Shown: positions 26,184 to 35,092, counted from the stretch's first letter. The stretch is DNA of 64,000 bases from Polyangiaceae bacterium (GCA_013361525.1 JABFXY010000072.1:95376-159375); one strand, 5' to 3'. Notes: generated by a model not told the origin, from the letters alone. Translations and numbers: made by a program.

Positions 26184-27061
26184 GGGCCTACGCGCTCGCC
26201 GCGGTCTGCGCGGCCGCCGGCTGCGGAGCGGCGGAGCCCATCGAGGCGCAGGATGTCACCGTGGAGGTCTTGTCGGCTTCCACGGCGGCGGTCAGCATCG
26301 CTCGCAAAGATGCGCCGCCGCCGCTCAAAGTGCCATGCCCGCCGTCGACCGGGGAGTTCAATGCAACCTTCGCCTCGCCGGACATTCGCGATCTGGTGTC
26401 CTTCTCCCGGTGGGGGAAGAAGGAGCCGCTGGATCGCGTCGCTGAGAACCTCGCGCCCGATGATGCCACGCGGCGCGTGGTGTCCGGACGGATGGGTCCC
26501 TTCCCAGCCAAGATTGCAACGCAAGACAACGTGCTGATCGGCCACTACCCGTACAGCGCAATCGCAGAAGTAAGCAAAGGCTGGATGGTCGTGCTTCAGG
26601 CGAATTCGGCAAAGTCTCCAGATGTCGTCGTCTCCGAGATTCTCCGCAGGTTCGACGACGGCTCTCAGGGCCGCGAGCCGGCCGGCACCACCGCGGCGCT
26701 CGACGTTTGTGGGTACTCGCTGGCGGTTCCCCCGACGATGGATCTGTACCAACTCTCTATCCCCGAAGTCGACGGCGACTCGCTCCGCGCTTTCTGGCAG
26801 GACGAAACATGCGAGCGCCTCGCGCGCGACCTCCCTCCGGTCACCGGAAGGCGCGTCGTCCACGGATTCGACACGATGCTTACTCGTCTCGGCGAGCCCC
26901 AAACCTACAACATGCCGACGGTGGTCCTGAACATCACGCTCACATCCGTGGGTAAGCGCTGCTTCACGGTGGAGCACGGGTGCACCGACGCGAACTGCCG
27001 CCTGGAGCGAACAAGTACTGCGGATGCGCTGATTGGGCTGGCGACGCGCAGCACGCCGTAA
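26180..27061 (+). CDS. Lipoprotein, hypothetical
   Basis: 293 residues. Signal MRAYALAAVCAAAGC with lipobox AAG-C. The ATG overlaps the esterase stop (ATGA), so the two are translated together. A C-terminal Cys-rich end (HGCTDANCRLERTS). No recognised family. Confidence 0.75.
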   Translation: MRAYALAAVCAAAGCGAAEPIEAQDVTVEVLSASTAAVSIARKDAPPPLKVPCPPSTGEFNATFASPDIRDLVSFSRWGKKEPLDRVAENLAPDDATRRVVSGRMGPFPAKIATQDNVLIGHYPYSAIAEVSKGWMVVLQANSAKSPDVVVSEILRRFDDGSQGREPAGTTAALDVCGYSLAVPPTMDLYQLSIPEVDGDSLRAFWQDETCERLARDLPPVTGRRVVHGFDTMLTRLGEPQTYNMPTVVLNITLTSVGKRCFTVEHGCTDANCRLERTSTADALIGLATRSTP

Positions 27062-27164
27062 ATCCCGTCGAGATCGTCAGGCTGGCGAGCGTAGGTCGGC
27101 TATTCGCTGGGCTCGCAGCGCACGACGTCGAGTGTCGCCAAGGATTGGGTCAGAGCCCTGGTCG

Positions 27165-27215
27165 ACTCGTCATTCTGAGAAGCTTGCGCGGCGCACCCAG
27201 GGGCTCAATGGTCGG
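27165..27215 (-). repeat. 51-bp repeat, copy 1
   Basis: 46 of 51 bases match 30579-30629. On the minus strand it carries ATTGAGCC, CTGGGTGCGCCGCGC and an ATGACGAGT start that, in the other copy, begins the thioesterase gene. Here the reading stops after seven codons. It contains half of a GC-rich hairpin. Confidence 0.75.
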
Positions 27216-27240
27216 AGCCGGAGGCACCGCGAAACGATTC

Positions 27241-27735
27241 TCACAAACCGCCGACCGCACGCCAGACATCGCACCATCGTGTCCAGACGGATTCTCCCCA
27301 GCAGTCGCGCGGACTGAATTCCGTTCGCCAGGACGCATCGCTGACCGAATCGTGAAATGGGAAGCACCCCCGCGGAAACGCCTCCGGTGGTCCTTCGGGT
27401 GCGACGACCTTCCCCGGCAGCGTCGGGGCACCGCACTCTGGCCATCGGCGCCAAAAGCGACCGTCGTGCCACCCGACGGTCTTGCCGATGTGTATCGCGT
27501 AGCTCCAATCTTCTTCCGGCACGCCGGCGCGAGGCGCGGGTCGACTTGCTGCACGAATTTGCGCGGAAAAGCCAAAACGGCCCTTCGACGAGCTCGACCA
27601 CATCGCGTCGAGCTCCTCGACGCATTGCTTGTCGAACTTCGTGTCTAGCAGAGCGCCTCGCGTGATTGCCGTGGCGTCCTTCCACTGCTCCGCTGCGACG
27701 AGTTCCGAAAGCGCGGCGAGGTGGGAGGCTGTCAC
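27241..27735 (-). CDS. GUN4-domain protein
   Basis: 164 residues, GTG start. The N-terminal LSELVAAEQWKDATAITRGA and LDAMWSSSSKGRFGFSAQIR, followed by EDWSYAIHIGKTVGWHDGRFW and APEGPPEAFPRG, follow the GUN4 pattern. GUN4 binds tetrapyrroles and activates Mg-chelatase in oxygenic phototrophs. Here it is solitary in a non-photosynthetic context, so a signalling or immunity role is more likely. Assignment by motif resemblance. Confidence 0.72.
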   Translation of the reverse strand: MTASHLAALSELVAAEQWKDATAITRGALLDTKFDKQCVEELDAMWSSSSKGRFGFSAQIRAASRPAPRAGVPEEDWSYAIHIGKTVGWHDGRFWRRWPECGAPTLPGKVVAPEGPPEAFPRGCFPFHDSVSDASWRTEFSPRDCWGESVWTRWCDVWRAVGGL

Positions 27736-27901
27736 TTGGGTTGCTCCGACTCAACGGTAACCTGCGTGGATCCGACGCCTTTCAATAGCATGGGAGACGA
27801 AATCATACTTCAAGCTCAAGCCTCAAGCTCGAGCGGCGTCGACGATGGTGCTGGCGAGAAGCTCGTAGTCGCGCTTGAGCGGGCCGCATGGAATCCAAGC
27901 T

Positions 27902-28297
27902 TCAAGGCTTCACGGGCAACGAAGAGCCCTGCACCGGCGCCTCCGCGACTGCGCGCCGCAGGCAGATCGATACGACACCGGTGGGTGCCCCCCGAAACTG
28001 CTGTGCCCAGCCGTGGTACCCCTCACTTTCGAGGTACACCGTCGCCCACGCACTTGGGGGTTCGTTCAAGAACACCTCTAGCCTGCCATTCGACCGAGTG
28101 GTGTCTATGTGATCCTCCTCATCGAAGCCCCGGTCCAGCTTGGTGGTCGCGCGGGCGCCAGCAATCGGCTCACCAGTGTCGCAATCCGTAACGTGCGCAT
28201 CGATCACGAAGAAGTCGTCGCACCCACCGATCAATACTGTGGCAAGTATCGCAATGATCGCGCAAACCGCCGCCTCGCGACGCGCTGGTCTGGTCAT
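27902..28297 (-). CDS. Lipoprotein with carboxypeptidase-regulatory-like domain
   Basis: 131 residues. Signal AVCAIIAILATVLIGG-C, then VIDAHVTDCDTGEPIAGARA and SNGRLEVFLNEPPSAWATVY, the strand pattern of a carboxypeptidase regulatory (CarboxypepD_reg) beta-sandwich. Probably an anchored beta-sandwich protein. The start is fixed by the signal peptide although the frame is open upstream. Confidence 0.7.
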   Translation of the reverse strand: MTRPARREAAVCAIIAILATVLIGGCDDFFVIDAHVTDCDTGEPIAGARATTKLDRGFDEEDHIDTTRSNGRLEVFLNEPPSAWATVYLESEGYHGWAQQFRGAPTGVVSICLRRAVAEAPVQGSSLPVKP

Positions 28298-28368
28298 CAG
28301 AAAGCACCAATTCGAATTATGCGGCCGGGGAGTGTCGGGGTACGAAGCGCGGCGAAAGACGGTCGGGG

Positions 28369-29211
28369 CTAGCTCCCCCGTTTCCAAAATGCCCACCAGG
28401 GTCTGGACTTAGGTGAATCGCAACTCTCGCACACGAAGGAAAGGCCGCGGAACGTCCCCGGTTGACCTGTACGTCCACACGACTTGCATTGTGCGAGGTC
28501 GCGGCCTGGGGCATCGACAATTCTGCCAGGAAGTGGAGCGCGCCCGTTACGCACCTCCTCCACATAGGCGAGTTGCGCTTTAGCTAGCTTGCTCTCCGGC
28601 TCAAACTTCAGAGATCGCAGATAGGCAGTTCGCGCCTCGTCGAGCTCGCCGAGCTCGATGAACACGAACCCACAACCGCGGTTCGCCCTCGCGATGTCGA
28701 GAGGACTGACATGCGGACTGAGGTCCGTACCCGCAAGATCGACATAGAGGGCCGCCGCCTCGACCAACTGTCGCATCCCGATCAACGCCTGCGCGAGCTC
28801 GCAACCGAACTTCAGGTTGGTCGGTTCGAGTGCGGCACCTGACTTCAAGAACGTGACCGCCTGCTCGTAGCGCTTGAGCTTCACGTTGATGAAGCCGAGA
28901 TAGTAATGGGCACGAGGGTACGCGCTCGGCTTCCAAGTCGCCGCGTGGGACGTGCCGTGAGCGTTATGCCACTGCACATAATAAAGGAATTCGTTCTGGT
29001 CCCAGAACCTAATCTCTTTCTTCCCGTCGACGTCGCGAACGAGCTGGTAGGTGGCTGGAGCACGAGAAACGACGTCGCGGAGGAGCGCCTCAGCCTGCGT
29101 GACGCCGCCTGCGACCAACGCCTGGCAAGCCAGATCGACCGCCGCAGCGTCTCCATCTTCGGTGGGACTTTCGGGTTCCAACGGTTGTCCTTGTCGAGCC
29201 GCGCTACTCAA
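28369..29211 (-). CDS. TPR protein with C-terminal zinc ribbon
   Basis: 280 residues. Tetratricopeptide-like pairs from about residue 90 (AYPRAHYYLGFINVKLKRYE, ARANRGCGFVFIELGELDEA). The tail CKSCGRTG with CESCDS forms a zinc ribbon, ending WWAFWKRGS. Soluble scaffold or adaptor. A similar WWKFWG tail ends the SseB-like protein at 46.9 kb. Confidence 0.75.
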   Translation of the reverse strand: MSSAARQGQPLEPESPTEDGDAAAVDLACQALVAGGVTQAEALLRDVVSRAPATYQLVRDVDGKKEIRFWDQNEFLYYVQWHNAHGTSHAATWKPSAYPRAHYYLGFINVKLKRYEQAVTFLKSGAALEPTNLKFGCELAQALIGMRQLVEAAALYVDLAGTDLSPHVSPLDIARANRGCGFVFIELGELDEARTAYLRSLKFEPESKLAKAQLAYVEEVRNGRAPLPGRIVDAPGRDLAQCKSCGRTGQPGTFRGLSFVCESCDSPKSRPWWAFWKRGS

Positions 29212-29397
29212 GAGCTCTGTTCGTGACAGCAGTGTACCGGCGTTCCGCCGCTCCCGACAAGGGAGCCGGACGCTCCGGTAGCCTCCCTGCCCGCTGGTTC
29301 GCGTGGGATCCTTGCAGCGACCTGGTCACGTGGTAGCGTCTTGTCCGTGACCTGCGAGCCGCACGCGCCGAAGCGCATACGAGGCTGAACGAGCAAA

Positions 29398-29468
29398 CCG
29401 CTCGTGTCGCCGGTCGCGGCAGCGTGTCTTATAAGCATGCCATCCGGGTTCAACTCCCGGCGAGCGGA
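29398..29468 (+). tRNA. tRNA with anticodon TAT (Ile, AUA)
   Basis: Complete 71-base cloverleaf. Acceptor CCGCTCG (29398-29404) pairs with CGAGCGG (29461-29467). D stem GTCG/CGGC with a 7-base loop containing GG. Anticodon stem CGTGT/GCATG, loop CTTATAA, anticodon TAT at 29430-29432. Variable loop of 4. T arm CCGGG-TTCAACT-CCCGG. Discriminator A, no encoded CCA. Odd points: only one base between acceptor and D stem, a C1-G72 pair, and UAU is rare because most bacteria read AUA with lysidine-modified CAU. Lone tRNA in an accessory region. Confidence 0.75.
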
Positions 29469-29478
29469 CCGCAGCTTG

Positions 29479-30003
29479 TCACCGAGTGCTGCCGGCCGGA
29501 GGCAGGTCAACGAGCCAATACGACTGCTTGTGCGTCAACGCTTCGAGCTCGGCGAGATCGCGTTCGGCGGCGCATCGAGACGAATGGGAGCGAACCTCGA
29601 AGACGTGGCCGTTGTCGTCTTGTCGCATGACAGCGCAGCAAGGCTCGGGATACGTCCGTCGATCGGGCAGCCACGCATCGACCTGCCCGAGCTCGAACGG
29701 TAGATGAGCAGCGATGTGACCAAAGTCGGTCGTGGTCGCCTGAATCTCGACGAAGCCGGCTTCGTCTGGGCGAAACTCGCCACCGTCGCCGGAGCGCGTG
29801 TAGAACGCGAGCAGCAGCAGCTCCATCCCACAGCCAAAACGGAGCGCCCAAACGTCCATGGATCCGAAGCCGTTGGAATCAATACCGACCGCTTGAGGTG
29901 GTCCAAACACACTTTCGAGCTCCAGCCTGGACTTGCGAAACGTCACGAATGGCGTCGAGCTCCAGCTGACGCCCGACGGAAGCGTTTGCCAATCGAGGTT
30001 CAT
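29479..30003 (-). CDS. Hypothetical immunity-type protein
   Basis: 174 residues, no signal. Beta-rich with Trp and Asp/Glu, e.g. GMELLLLAFYTRSGDG and QSYWLVDLPPAG. No recognised family. It ends 10 bases right of the tRNA and on the opposite strand. Confidence 0.6.
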   Translation of the reverse strand: MNLDWQTLPSGVSWSSTPFVTFRKSRLELESVFGPPQAVGIDSNGFGSMDVWALRFGCGMELLLLAFYTRSGDGGEFRPDEAGFVEIQATTTDFGHIAAHLPFELGQVDAWLPDRRTYPEPCCAVMRQDDNGHVFEVRSHSSRCAAERDLAELEALTHKQSYWLVDLPPAGSTR

Positions 30004-30101
30004 CGACGCCGAATCTCCGGGACCTTGCGAGCGCGTTCAGCTCATAGGGTCAGGCAGAGCCCAGAGACAAGCCCTCGGCCGATTCGTACCGAGCGTGCGG
30101 T

Positions 30102-30587
30102 TTAGTCGACGAGCCCCGGGCGATCCGCGACCGCCATCATCGTCCCGGTCATGATTGCGACGAGTGCGCCCGTCGTATCTTCGGCGGGCTTCGGTTGTGC
30201 GTCATCGGCAGGCTCGACCACTCGGAACTCGCCCGAGACGACCGTCACCGTCCTTCCCGCGCGCACGACTCGACCGATCGCGCAAAACCGCTTTCCCCTC
30301 GCGGGCGACAGCAGGTTCACCTTGAACTCGACAGTCAGAACGGCGGCGCCGGGCTGCATCAGCGTCAGCGCCGCGTATCCGCACGCGCTGTCCATCACCG
30401 TGGTCACGATGCCGGCATGAAGAAAGCCATGCTGCTGCGTCAACGCCGGTCGGAACGGCAGGTCGAGGACGACCTCCCCTGGTGTGACGCGTGCGAGTGT
30501 GGCGCCGACAGTAGCCATTGCCGCCTGCCGCCCGAAGCTCGATCGAATTCGCTGCTCGAAGTCCGGGTCCCGCGGCGTACTCGTCAT
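30102..30587 (-). CDS. PaaI-type hotdog thioesterase
   Basis: 161 residues. Single hotdog domain: QHGFLHAGIVTTVMDSACGY is the conserved substrate/catalytic block (HGG/D region) and FKVNLLSPARGKRFCAIGRV the following strand. The family hydrolyses acyl-CoA thioesters. The start codon lies in a 51-bp repeat also present at 27.2 kb. Confidence 0.82.
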   Translation of the reverse strand: MTSTPRDPDFEQRIRSSFGRQAAMATVGATLARVTPGEVVLDLPFRPALTQQHGFLHAGIVTTVMDSACGYAALTLMQPGAAVLTVEFKVNLLSPARGKRFCAIGRVVRAGRTVTVVSGEFRVVEPADDAQPKPAEDTTGALVAIMTGTMMAVADRPGLVD

Positions 30588-30629
30588 GCCGAGAAGCTAG
30601 CGCGGCGCACCCAGTGGCTCAATGTTCGG
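30579..30629 (-). repeat. 51-bp repeat, copy 2
   Basis: Leader and first codons of the thioesterase gene, 46 of 51 bases identical to 27165-27215. Just upstream on the minus strand is GCGGCGCCC which pairs with GGGTGCGCCGC of the repeat to form a hairpin before the ATG. Confidence 0.75.
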
Positions 30630-30717
30630 GCGCCGCGGTGGGAGGTTGTTGGGTCCCCATGGCAGCGCCACGTCACACGCGTCTACCTGCGCGAGCCGAA
30701 CGGCACTCGCAGTCCCC

Positions 30718-30978
30718 TTACCGGTCCGCTCGCGGGAAGATCTGTGCAGCCCAATCATCAAAAGCTTGCGTATCGGTGACCCCGTCCGCGCCCCACCACT
30801 GGGCGAGGTCCTTCAGGTCGCCGATCCCGGCGCCCGTTGCCTGGCGGAATACGACCAGAATCTGAATTAGACCGAGCCCGCGTTGATGAAGCTCGTTCGC
30901 GAGCGTGGAGGCGGGCCGACCGGCGGCGGGACCGTCGCGAACGGCATCGGTTTCTTCGGGGGAATGCTCGTTTGTCAT
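30718..30978 (-). CDS. Hypothetical small protein
   Basis: 86 residues. Polar N-terminus, then LHQRGLGLIQILVVFRQATG and a helical C-terminal part. No family recognised. Small acidic proteins of this size are common cassette cargo. Confidence 0.6.
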   Translation of the reverse strand: MTNEHSPEETDAVRDGPAAGRPASTLANELHQRGLGLIQILVVFRQATGAGIGDLKDLAQWWGADGVTDTQAFDDWAAQIFPRADR

Positions 30979-31054
30979 GGCGGAATCGCAGAGACGCGGT
31001 CGACGTCAGCCTCCACAGCGGGCGTCATCAGCAGCCCAATTGCCATCCCCCGCT

Positions 31055-31855
31055 TCATGTGAGCCGCATCATCGTCGCGGACACGTCGACGCCGCCTTCA
31101 AGGACACTTTCGATCGCGTCGGCTGCGAGGTCGAAGCTGTCCTCGTCGAGCGTTTCCTCAGACCTTGCCGCGAAAACGATCTGCACCGCGTTCTTGGTAG
31201 CCTCGTGCAACCATGGCGGCGGTCCATCCGCGGGATCCTGGGCGAGAACGATTACATCATACAGCGCGTCTAACTCTGCGCGAAACTCCTTCCGGCGGGA
31301 TGGATCGATTGCGGGACGCGCGGCGAGGAGAGCCTGGAGCGCGGTCGTCGCCCACGGGTGCCCGACTACGTTGCTCGCGCGGACTAGGTCCAGGCAGAAA
31401 TCGAGGCGTTCCGAGGGGGACATTGCTGCGAGCGCCGCCAACGCATTCGCGTCGAGGTTTGGAAGCCGGTGGGCGACCTCGATCACTGCATCACAGAATG
31501 CCGGTGGCGGTGCGTAGTGGTGGTGCGCGACGTAGTGAGCCACGAGCGTCGGCGCAGCAAACCACCGCATATCCGCCCCCTGAACTCGAATCTCCCCATT
31601 GCCGAGGTAATAGCGCCGTCCTCCCGATTGAAACGGCCACGTTTGGACGGCGCTCGCATCTTCGCAAAGGTCACAGTCGTGGAACCCGCGATAAAGCCGT
31701 ACGGGCCGCCGAGAACAGCGCAGGAGCGCCGCTACGAGCGCAGGAGCGGGTTCCGCCTTCGGGTAGGTTCGCCCAGCCTCGAGCCAGCCCACGTTCAAGT
31801 CGCCACGGGCGTCTTCGTCGTATTCGTAGGGCGTGAGGTCTTCGTAGTACGCCAT
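31055..31855 (-). CDS. DUF7919-like protein
   Basis: 266 residues. First 150 residues match a recognisable pattern, YYEDLTPYEYDEDARGDLNV, NVGWLEAGRTYP, YRGFHDCDLCEDA, GNGEIRVQGADMRWFAAPTL and VAHYVAHHHYAPPPAFCDAV, typical of DUF7919 proteins that occur alone or near toxin loci. The rest is helical. The domain number is from memory. Confidence 0.65.
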   Translation of the reverse strand: MAYYEDLTPYEYDEDARGDLNVGWLEAGRTYPKAEPAPALVAALLRCSRRPVRLYRGFHDCDLCEDASAVQTWPFQSGGRRYYLGNGEIRVQGADMRWFAAPTLVAHYVAHHHYAPPPAFCDAVIEVAHRLPNLDANALAALAAMSPSERLDFCLDLVRASNVVGHPWATTALQALLAARPAIDPSRRKEFRAELDALYDVIVLAQDPADGPPPWLHEATKNAVQIVFAARSEETLDEDSFDLAADAIESVLEGGVDVSATMMRLT

Positions 31856-31881
31856 ATCGATCTGTTAGACCGTTCCCGCCG

Positions 31882-32301
31882 CTACTCCCAGGGCAAACCA
31901 AGCTGCGCCACCGAGCGCGCAACGGCTGACCCAGGATCGACGTCAAATAGCCTGAAGTACGTTACCTTCGCTACCTGACGAACGAGGTGGTCGCCCATGG
32001 TCTCGGCGCCGCCCCACTCGAAGTACAGCTTGGCAACCTCGCGCCAAAACCAGCTGTCGGAACCCATCCAAGAACGCAAGCCTCTTCGATCCGACGCCGG
32101 ATTCTCGACGGCGTGTGTGAGCAACTCGAGGAGCTCCGACGGAACATCGAAGCGTCTCGCATGCGGGTGCTCGACGAGCACGACGAGGGCGAAACGGCGC
32201 AACTGCTGATCGCCGCCGCGCGCTTGCCCGCGGCGTAGCCATTCAAAGAACGGCCCGCGCTGGTCCTCCATGGCTTGCCTGACATCCTCACGTGTAAACA
32301 T
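31882..32301 (-). CDS. Hypothetical helical protein
   Basis: 139 residues, mostly helical. It has FFEWLRRGQARGGDQQLRRF and two Trp-rich helices (DSWFWREVAKLYFEWGG). No recognised family. 12 bases after the next gene upstream. Confidence 0.62.
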   Translation of the reverse strand: MFTREDVRQAMEDQRGPFFEWLRRGQARGGDQQLRRFALVVLVEHPHARRFDVPSELLELLTHAVENPASDRRGLRSWMGSDSWFWREVAKLYFEWGGAETMGDHLVRQVAKVTYFRLFDVDPGSAVARSVAQLGLPWE

Positions 32302-32313
32302 ACGATTCGGTGT

Positions 32314-32946
32314 TCACCGCGGTACATGATGCTTCGTGACCGCAAGCGCCGCTGCAGCCGCCAACTTGTGTTTCGCCTGCCACGGCGGCCCAACGGTCCG
32401 GCCCATCGCGTTCAGCAACGCATCGATGTCTTTACAGCCGAGCGCCGTCGCCGCGTCATTGAACACGCTGTCGCGGTCATACCATTGCACGGCCCAGCCT
32501 CGCGCCTGGGCTGCACTCGCGAGCGCCTGGCGATACATAACGGAGTCGGCCACGGTCTGCGCGCGATTGTCCTCGATTCGCGCTTCCGTGGTGGGTGGAA
32601 GCTCGGGGCATATGCGGATCGCAATGGTCGCAATCGGCAATGGCACCGCCGCGGCCAGCGCGGCGAGACTTTCCTGCGCACCACGCGAGGCAGACTCACG
32701 AACCCGGTCGACGAGCGCGACGACGTCGGCCAGCGGCATTGGCCGCGCCCCTGGCGTGTTCAAATAGCGCCCGACGGCCCACGACCCTTCGTGGTGATGC
32801 GGGTGCGTCGGCATACCGGGTTCGGTGAGGTCGACGCGCCGACGATCGAGCAGCACGCCGTCCGGAGCGACCGTGACGAGCACCGCGGAGCTGCCGTGCT
32901 CGGCTACGCCGACGATCGCGGCTTGTTGTGTCGCTCGACTCGCCAC
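32314..32946 (-). CDS. Hypothetical protein
   Basis: 210 residues. Begins like an RNase H-fold or actin-like strand (AAIVGVAEHGSSAVLVTVAP, DGVLLDRRRVDLTEPG), followed by HPHHHEGSW and helices. A nuclease or kinase role is possible but not shown. It is the first gene after the attC-like site at 33.0 kb. Confidence 0.6.
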   Translation of the reverse strand: MASRATQQAAIVGVAEHGSSAVLVTVAPDGVLLDRRRVDLTEPGMPTHPHHHEGSWAVGRYLNTPGARPMPLADVVALVDRVRESASRGAQESLAALAAAVPLPIATIAIRICPELPPTTEARIEDNRAQTVADSVMYRQALASAAQARGWAVQWYDRDSVFNDAATALGCKDIDALLNAMGRTVGPPWQAKHKLAAAAALAVTKHHVPR

Positions 32947-32983
32947 ATCTCCTCGCTCGTCCCGACCTCTCTACTGCCGCGAG

Positions 32984-33049
32984 GATATCGGCGTTCACTC
33001 TGGAGCGCCAGGCTGGCGAACGGAGCGCGCCGTCAATCGCAGTTTGGCC
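32984..33049 (-). other. attC-like recombination site
   Basis: On the minus strand: left box GGCCAAAC, arm TGCGATTGAC, and right arm GAGTGAACGCCGATATCC. Left arm GCGATTGAC pairs with the right arm apart from one extra base, as in the other sites. It follows the 3' end of the gene that ends at 33033; that gene's stop TGA is inside it. Confidence 0.6.
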
Positions 33050-33499
33050 AGATCAAGATCCCAGCTCCGTCCGGCGTCACCACAGGAACCCAGCCTTCCA
33101 CAATCTCGCTGAGCCTCTTTTCGTCGAGGACGAAAGGCGTCCGCGTGGTCTCATCCGTGGCGCCACCACCGGACCACCACGGAATCTCGGCAATGCGCTC
33201 GATTAGAAGCTCGAGGCGTTTCCCGGGCAGCTCCGAATAGTTGGGATGGCGCAACCGAGGCTCACCGCCATAGGTGCAGGAGGTGCCCATATGGAACGGG
33301 GCACGCAGCCGAAGCGGGTCGAGGAAACTCTCGGCGTCGACCTTCAGGCCACCGAGCGGAACGAAGTAGCCTCCGCGGAACGCTCGATGGTCTCGACGCC
33401 ACCACATTGCTGCATGTAGAGAACCCCGGTGGGGTACTCGAGAATAACGCCGAGGTATGCCCGATATGTCCCGTCGGGATCAAAGAAGACTTTACGCAT
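33033..33499 (-). pseudogene. DUF6210-like immunity-type gene, frameshifted
   Basis: The N-terminal frame MRKVFFDPDGTYRAYLGVIL ... QQCGGVETIE and the C-terminal frame AFRGGYFVPLGGLKVDAESF ... GAGILIWPNCD join only by a shift near 33385. Together they resemble DUF6210 proteins of about 150 residues. This may be a real mutation or a sequencing error. It has an attC-like site behind it. Confidence 0.6.
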
Positions 33500-33533
33500 T
33501 GCTCTCCCCCTTGGATAACCGGCGCCACCGTAG

Positions 33534-33767
33534 TTAGTCACCGTACGGCTCCGGGCCCTCGACGTGTTCTCCGGCAGTCCTGAGCTCGTCTGCAGCGGTC
33601 TTGGCGGCTTCCAGGGAGGAAAACTCGAAGGTTAGTACGACCGGGCCCAAGTCACTCGGCTCGTGACAGTCGAGGTGGCCTCCGAAAGCTGCCACAACTT
33701 CATTGATCCGAGCTTCTCGAGCAGAATCGACGGGCCCCTTGTAGTACACCTCGAACATCCAGGTCAT
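33534..33767 (-). CDS. Hypothetical small protein
   Basis: 77 residues (MTWMFEVYYKGPVDSAREAR). A small alpha/beta ferredoxin-like pattern (LTFEFSSLEAAKTAADELRT). No known family. Followed closely by the frameshifted gene. Confidence 0.62.
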   Translation of the reverse strand: MTWMFEVYYKGPVDSAREARINEVVAAFGGHLDCHEPSDLGPVVLTFEFSSLEAAKTAADELRTAGEHVEGPEPYGD

Positions 33768-33803
33768 TCCATTCTCCGTGTTACAGGATGCATCGCTATA
33801 CAC

Positions 33804-34253
33804 CTAAGCGGACTCCCACTCCGCAACGGAGCCGGCGGAGATCTCCGGAGGGCCGAGCTTCGCGCCGGTCAGCTCCTCGCCAGCATAGAGGGCCTGACTT
33901 GCGGCACCTACTTCGCAGCTGTGCTCAGCGGCGGCCCTGAAGAGGTGACTCGGCCCGGCGTGAGCCATGCGCACCGCGACCTGGAGCGCACAGCAAAAGA
34001 TCGGCTCTGCGCTGAGCTCCCGCTCGTGGACGACGCCGTCGTCGGTTCGTAGAAGAAAAGAACGGGAAGGTTCGGACACACCCATGTGCACGAGCAGCAC
34101 ACGACCGAACGCAAGCGGGACGAGCGTGAGGATCTTCCTCGCCGAAGTTCGGGTGAATCCACGAACCAAGAGGGCCGAAATCAGCTCGTGGTCGGGTGCG
34201 CCCGAACGGCTCGCCATCACGGTTAGAACGCGAATTAGGTCTTCTTCGGTCAT
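33804..34253 (-). CDS. Hypothetical protein
   Basis: 149 residues. Soluble, with helix-rich start (DLIRVLTVMASRSGAPDHEL) and strands around RSFLLRTDDGVVHERELSAE. No recognised family. Confidence 0.6.
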   Translation of the reverse strand: MTEEDLIRVLTVMASRSGAPDHELISALLVRGFTRTSARKILTLVPLAFGRVLLVHMGVSEPSRSFLLRTDDGVVHERELSAEPIFCCALQVAVRMAHAGPSHLFRAAAEHSCEVGAASQALYAGEELTGAKLGPPEISAGSVAEWESA

Positions 34254-34288
34254 ATCGGCGTCTCCACGCCAACCCGATGCTCAGACGT

Positions 34289-35092
34289 CTACTTGGTGTC
34301 GCGGCGAAGGTACTCGGCCGAGAACCGGACGACGCGGAACTGAAGGTCCGGAACGATCGCGCGAAGCTCGGCGATTTCGTCCGCGGAGCATACCGGATTT
34401 CGCCATGTGAAAGCGCGCAGCCGGGCAAAAACTCGAGAGCGGAAGAGCTGTCGGTAGTCTTCGATGGGCGTACAGCCTTCGGGAAACCCGTCCACGTAGG
34501 TCTCGGCGTACTCGCCGAACTCGAGACTCTCGAGCTTTGGAAATGAGGCGGACTTGGCGAGGTTGGCGATGAAGCTCTGCGTGTCGTAGCCGGCGTCAAC
34601 GCTGAGGAACCGAAGCGGGTGGTTCTGAACGCGGAAGAAAGACTCGTCGGGGGCCGACGGGACGATGACGGCGTCGAGGACCGGTGCCTTGGAGAGTAGT
34701 CTTCCAAGAACACCCTCCTCGTCGTAGGACCTCGCCACGATGATGCGATTGTGATCGCCGGGTTGGTTCTGCTGAATTGAGAAGTGCTCCAGCTTGGGAA
34801 ACGCCGACGCCTTGTCGACGAGGGGTGTCAGGTCCCAATTGCAGGTTCCGTTTCCTCCTTCGTCGGGGCTGCGAAGGGTCAGCGTTGCCAGAGATCCAGC
34901 CACGGCGGCATCCGAGAGGATCGTGCAGAGTCGCTCGAACGGTGTATCGAAAGGGGCCCCATAAAAGTCGACGTGGAGCATCCCGGCCGTCTCGACCACG
35001 GACAGTCGCGGATAAAGCGTAGGATCGGCGTACGTCGACGTCGGCGAGGCGAGCTCGATGCGCAGAGACTCCAGTGGATGATATGAAAGCAT
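34289..35092 (-). CDS. STM4015-like leucine-rich-repeat protein
   Basis: 267 residues. Leucine-rich repeats such as FPKLEHFSIQQNQPG and FPKLESLEFGEY with an N-terminal domain. Similar to the cytoplasmic STM4015 family, which occurs alone in bacterial genomes and as a toxin-associated LRR protein. Function unknown. Confidence 0.7.
   Translation of the reverse strand: MLSYHPLESLRIELASPTSTYADPTLYPRLSVVETAGMLHVDFYGAPFDTPFERLCTILSDAAVAGSLATLTLRSPDEGGNGTCNWDLTPLVDKASAFPKLEHFSIQQNQPGDHNRIIVARSYDEEGVLGRLLSKAPVLDAVIVPSAPDESFFRVQNHPLRFLSVDAGYDTQSFIANLAKSASFPKLESLEFGEYAETYVDGFPEGCTPIEDYRQLFRSRVFARLRAFTWRNPVCSADEIAELRAIVPDLQFRVVRFSAEYLRRDTK

Noticed and set aside
30033..30110. Possible attC right arm GCTGAACGCGCTC at 30.03 kb
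   Set aside because: The left part does not pair with it and the conserved GCCGATAC arm is missing.
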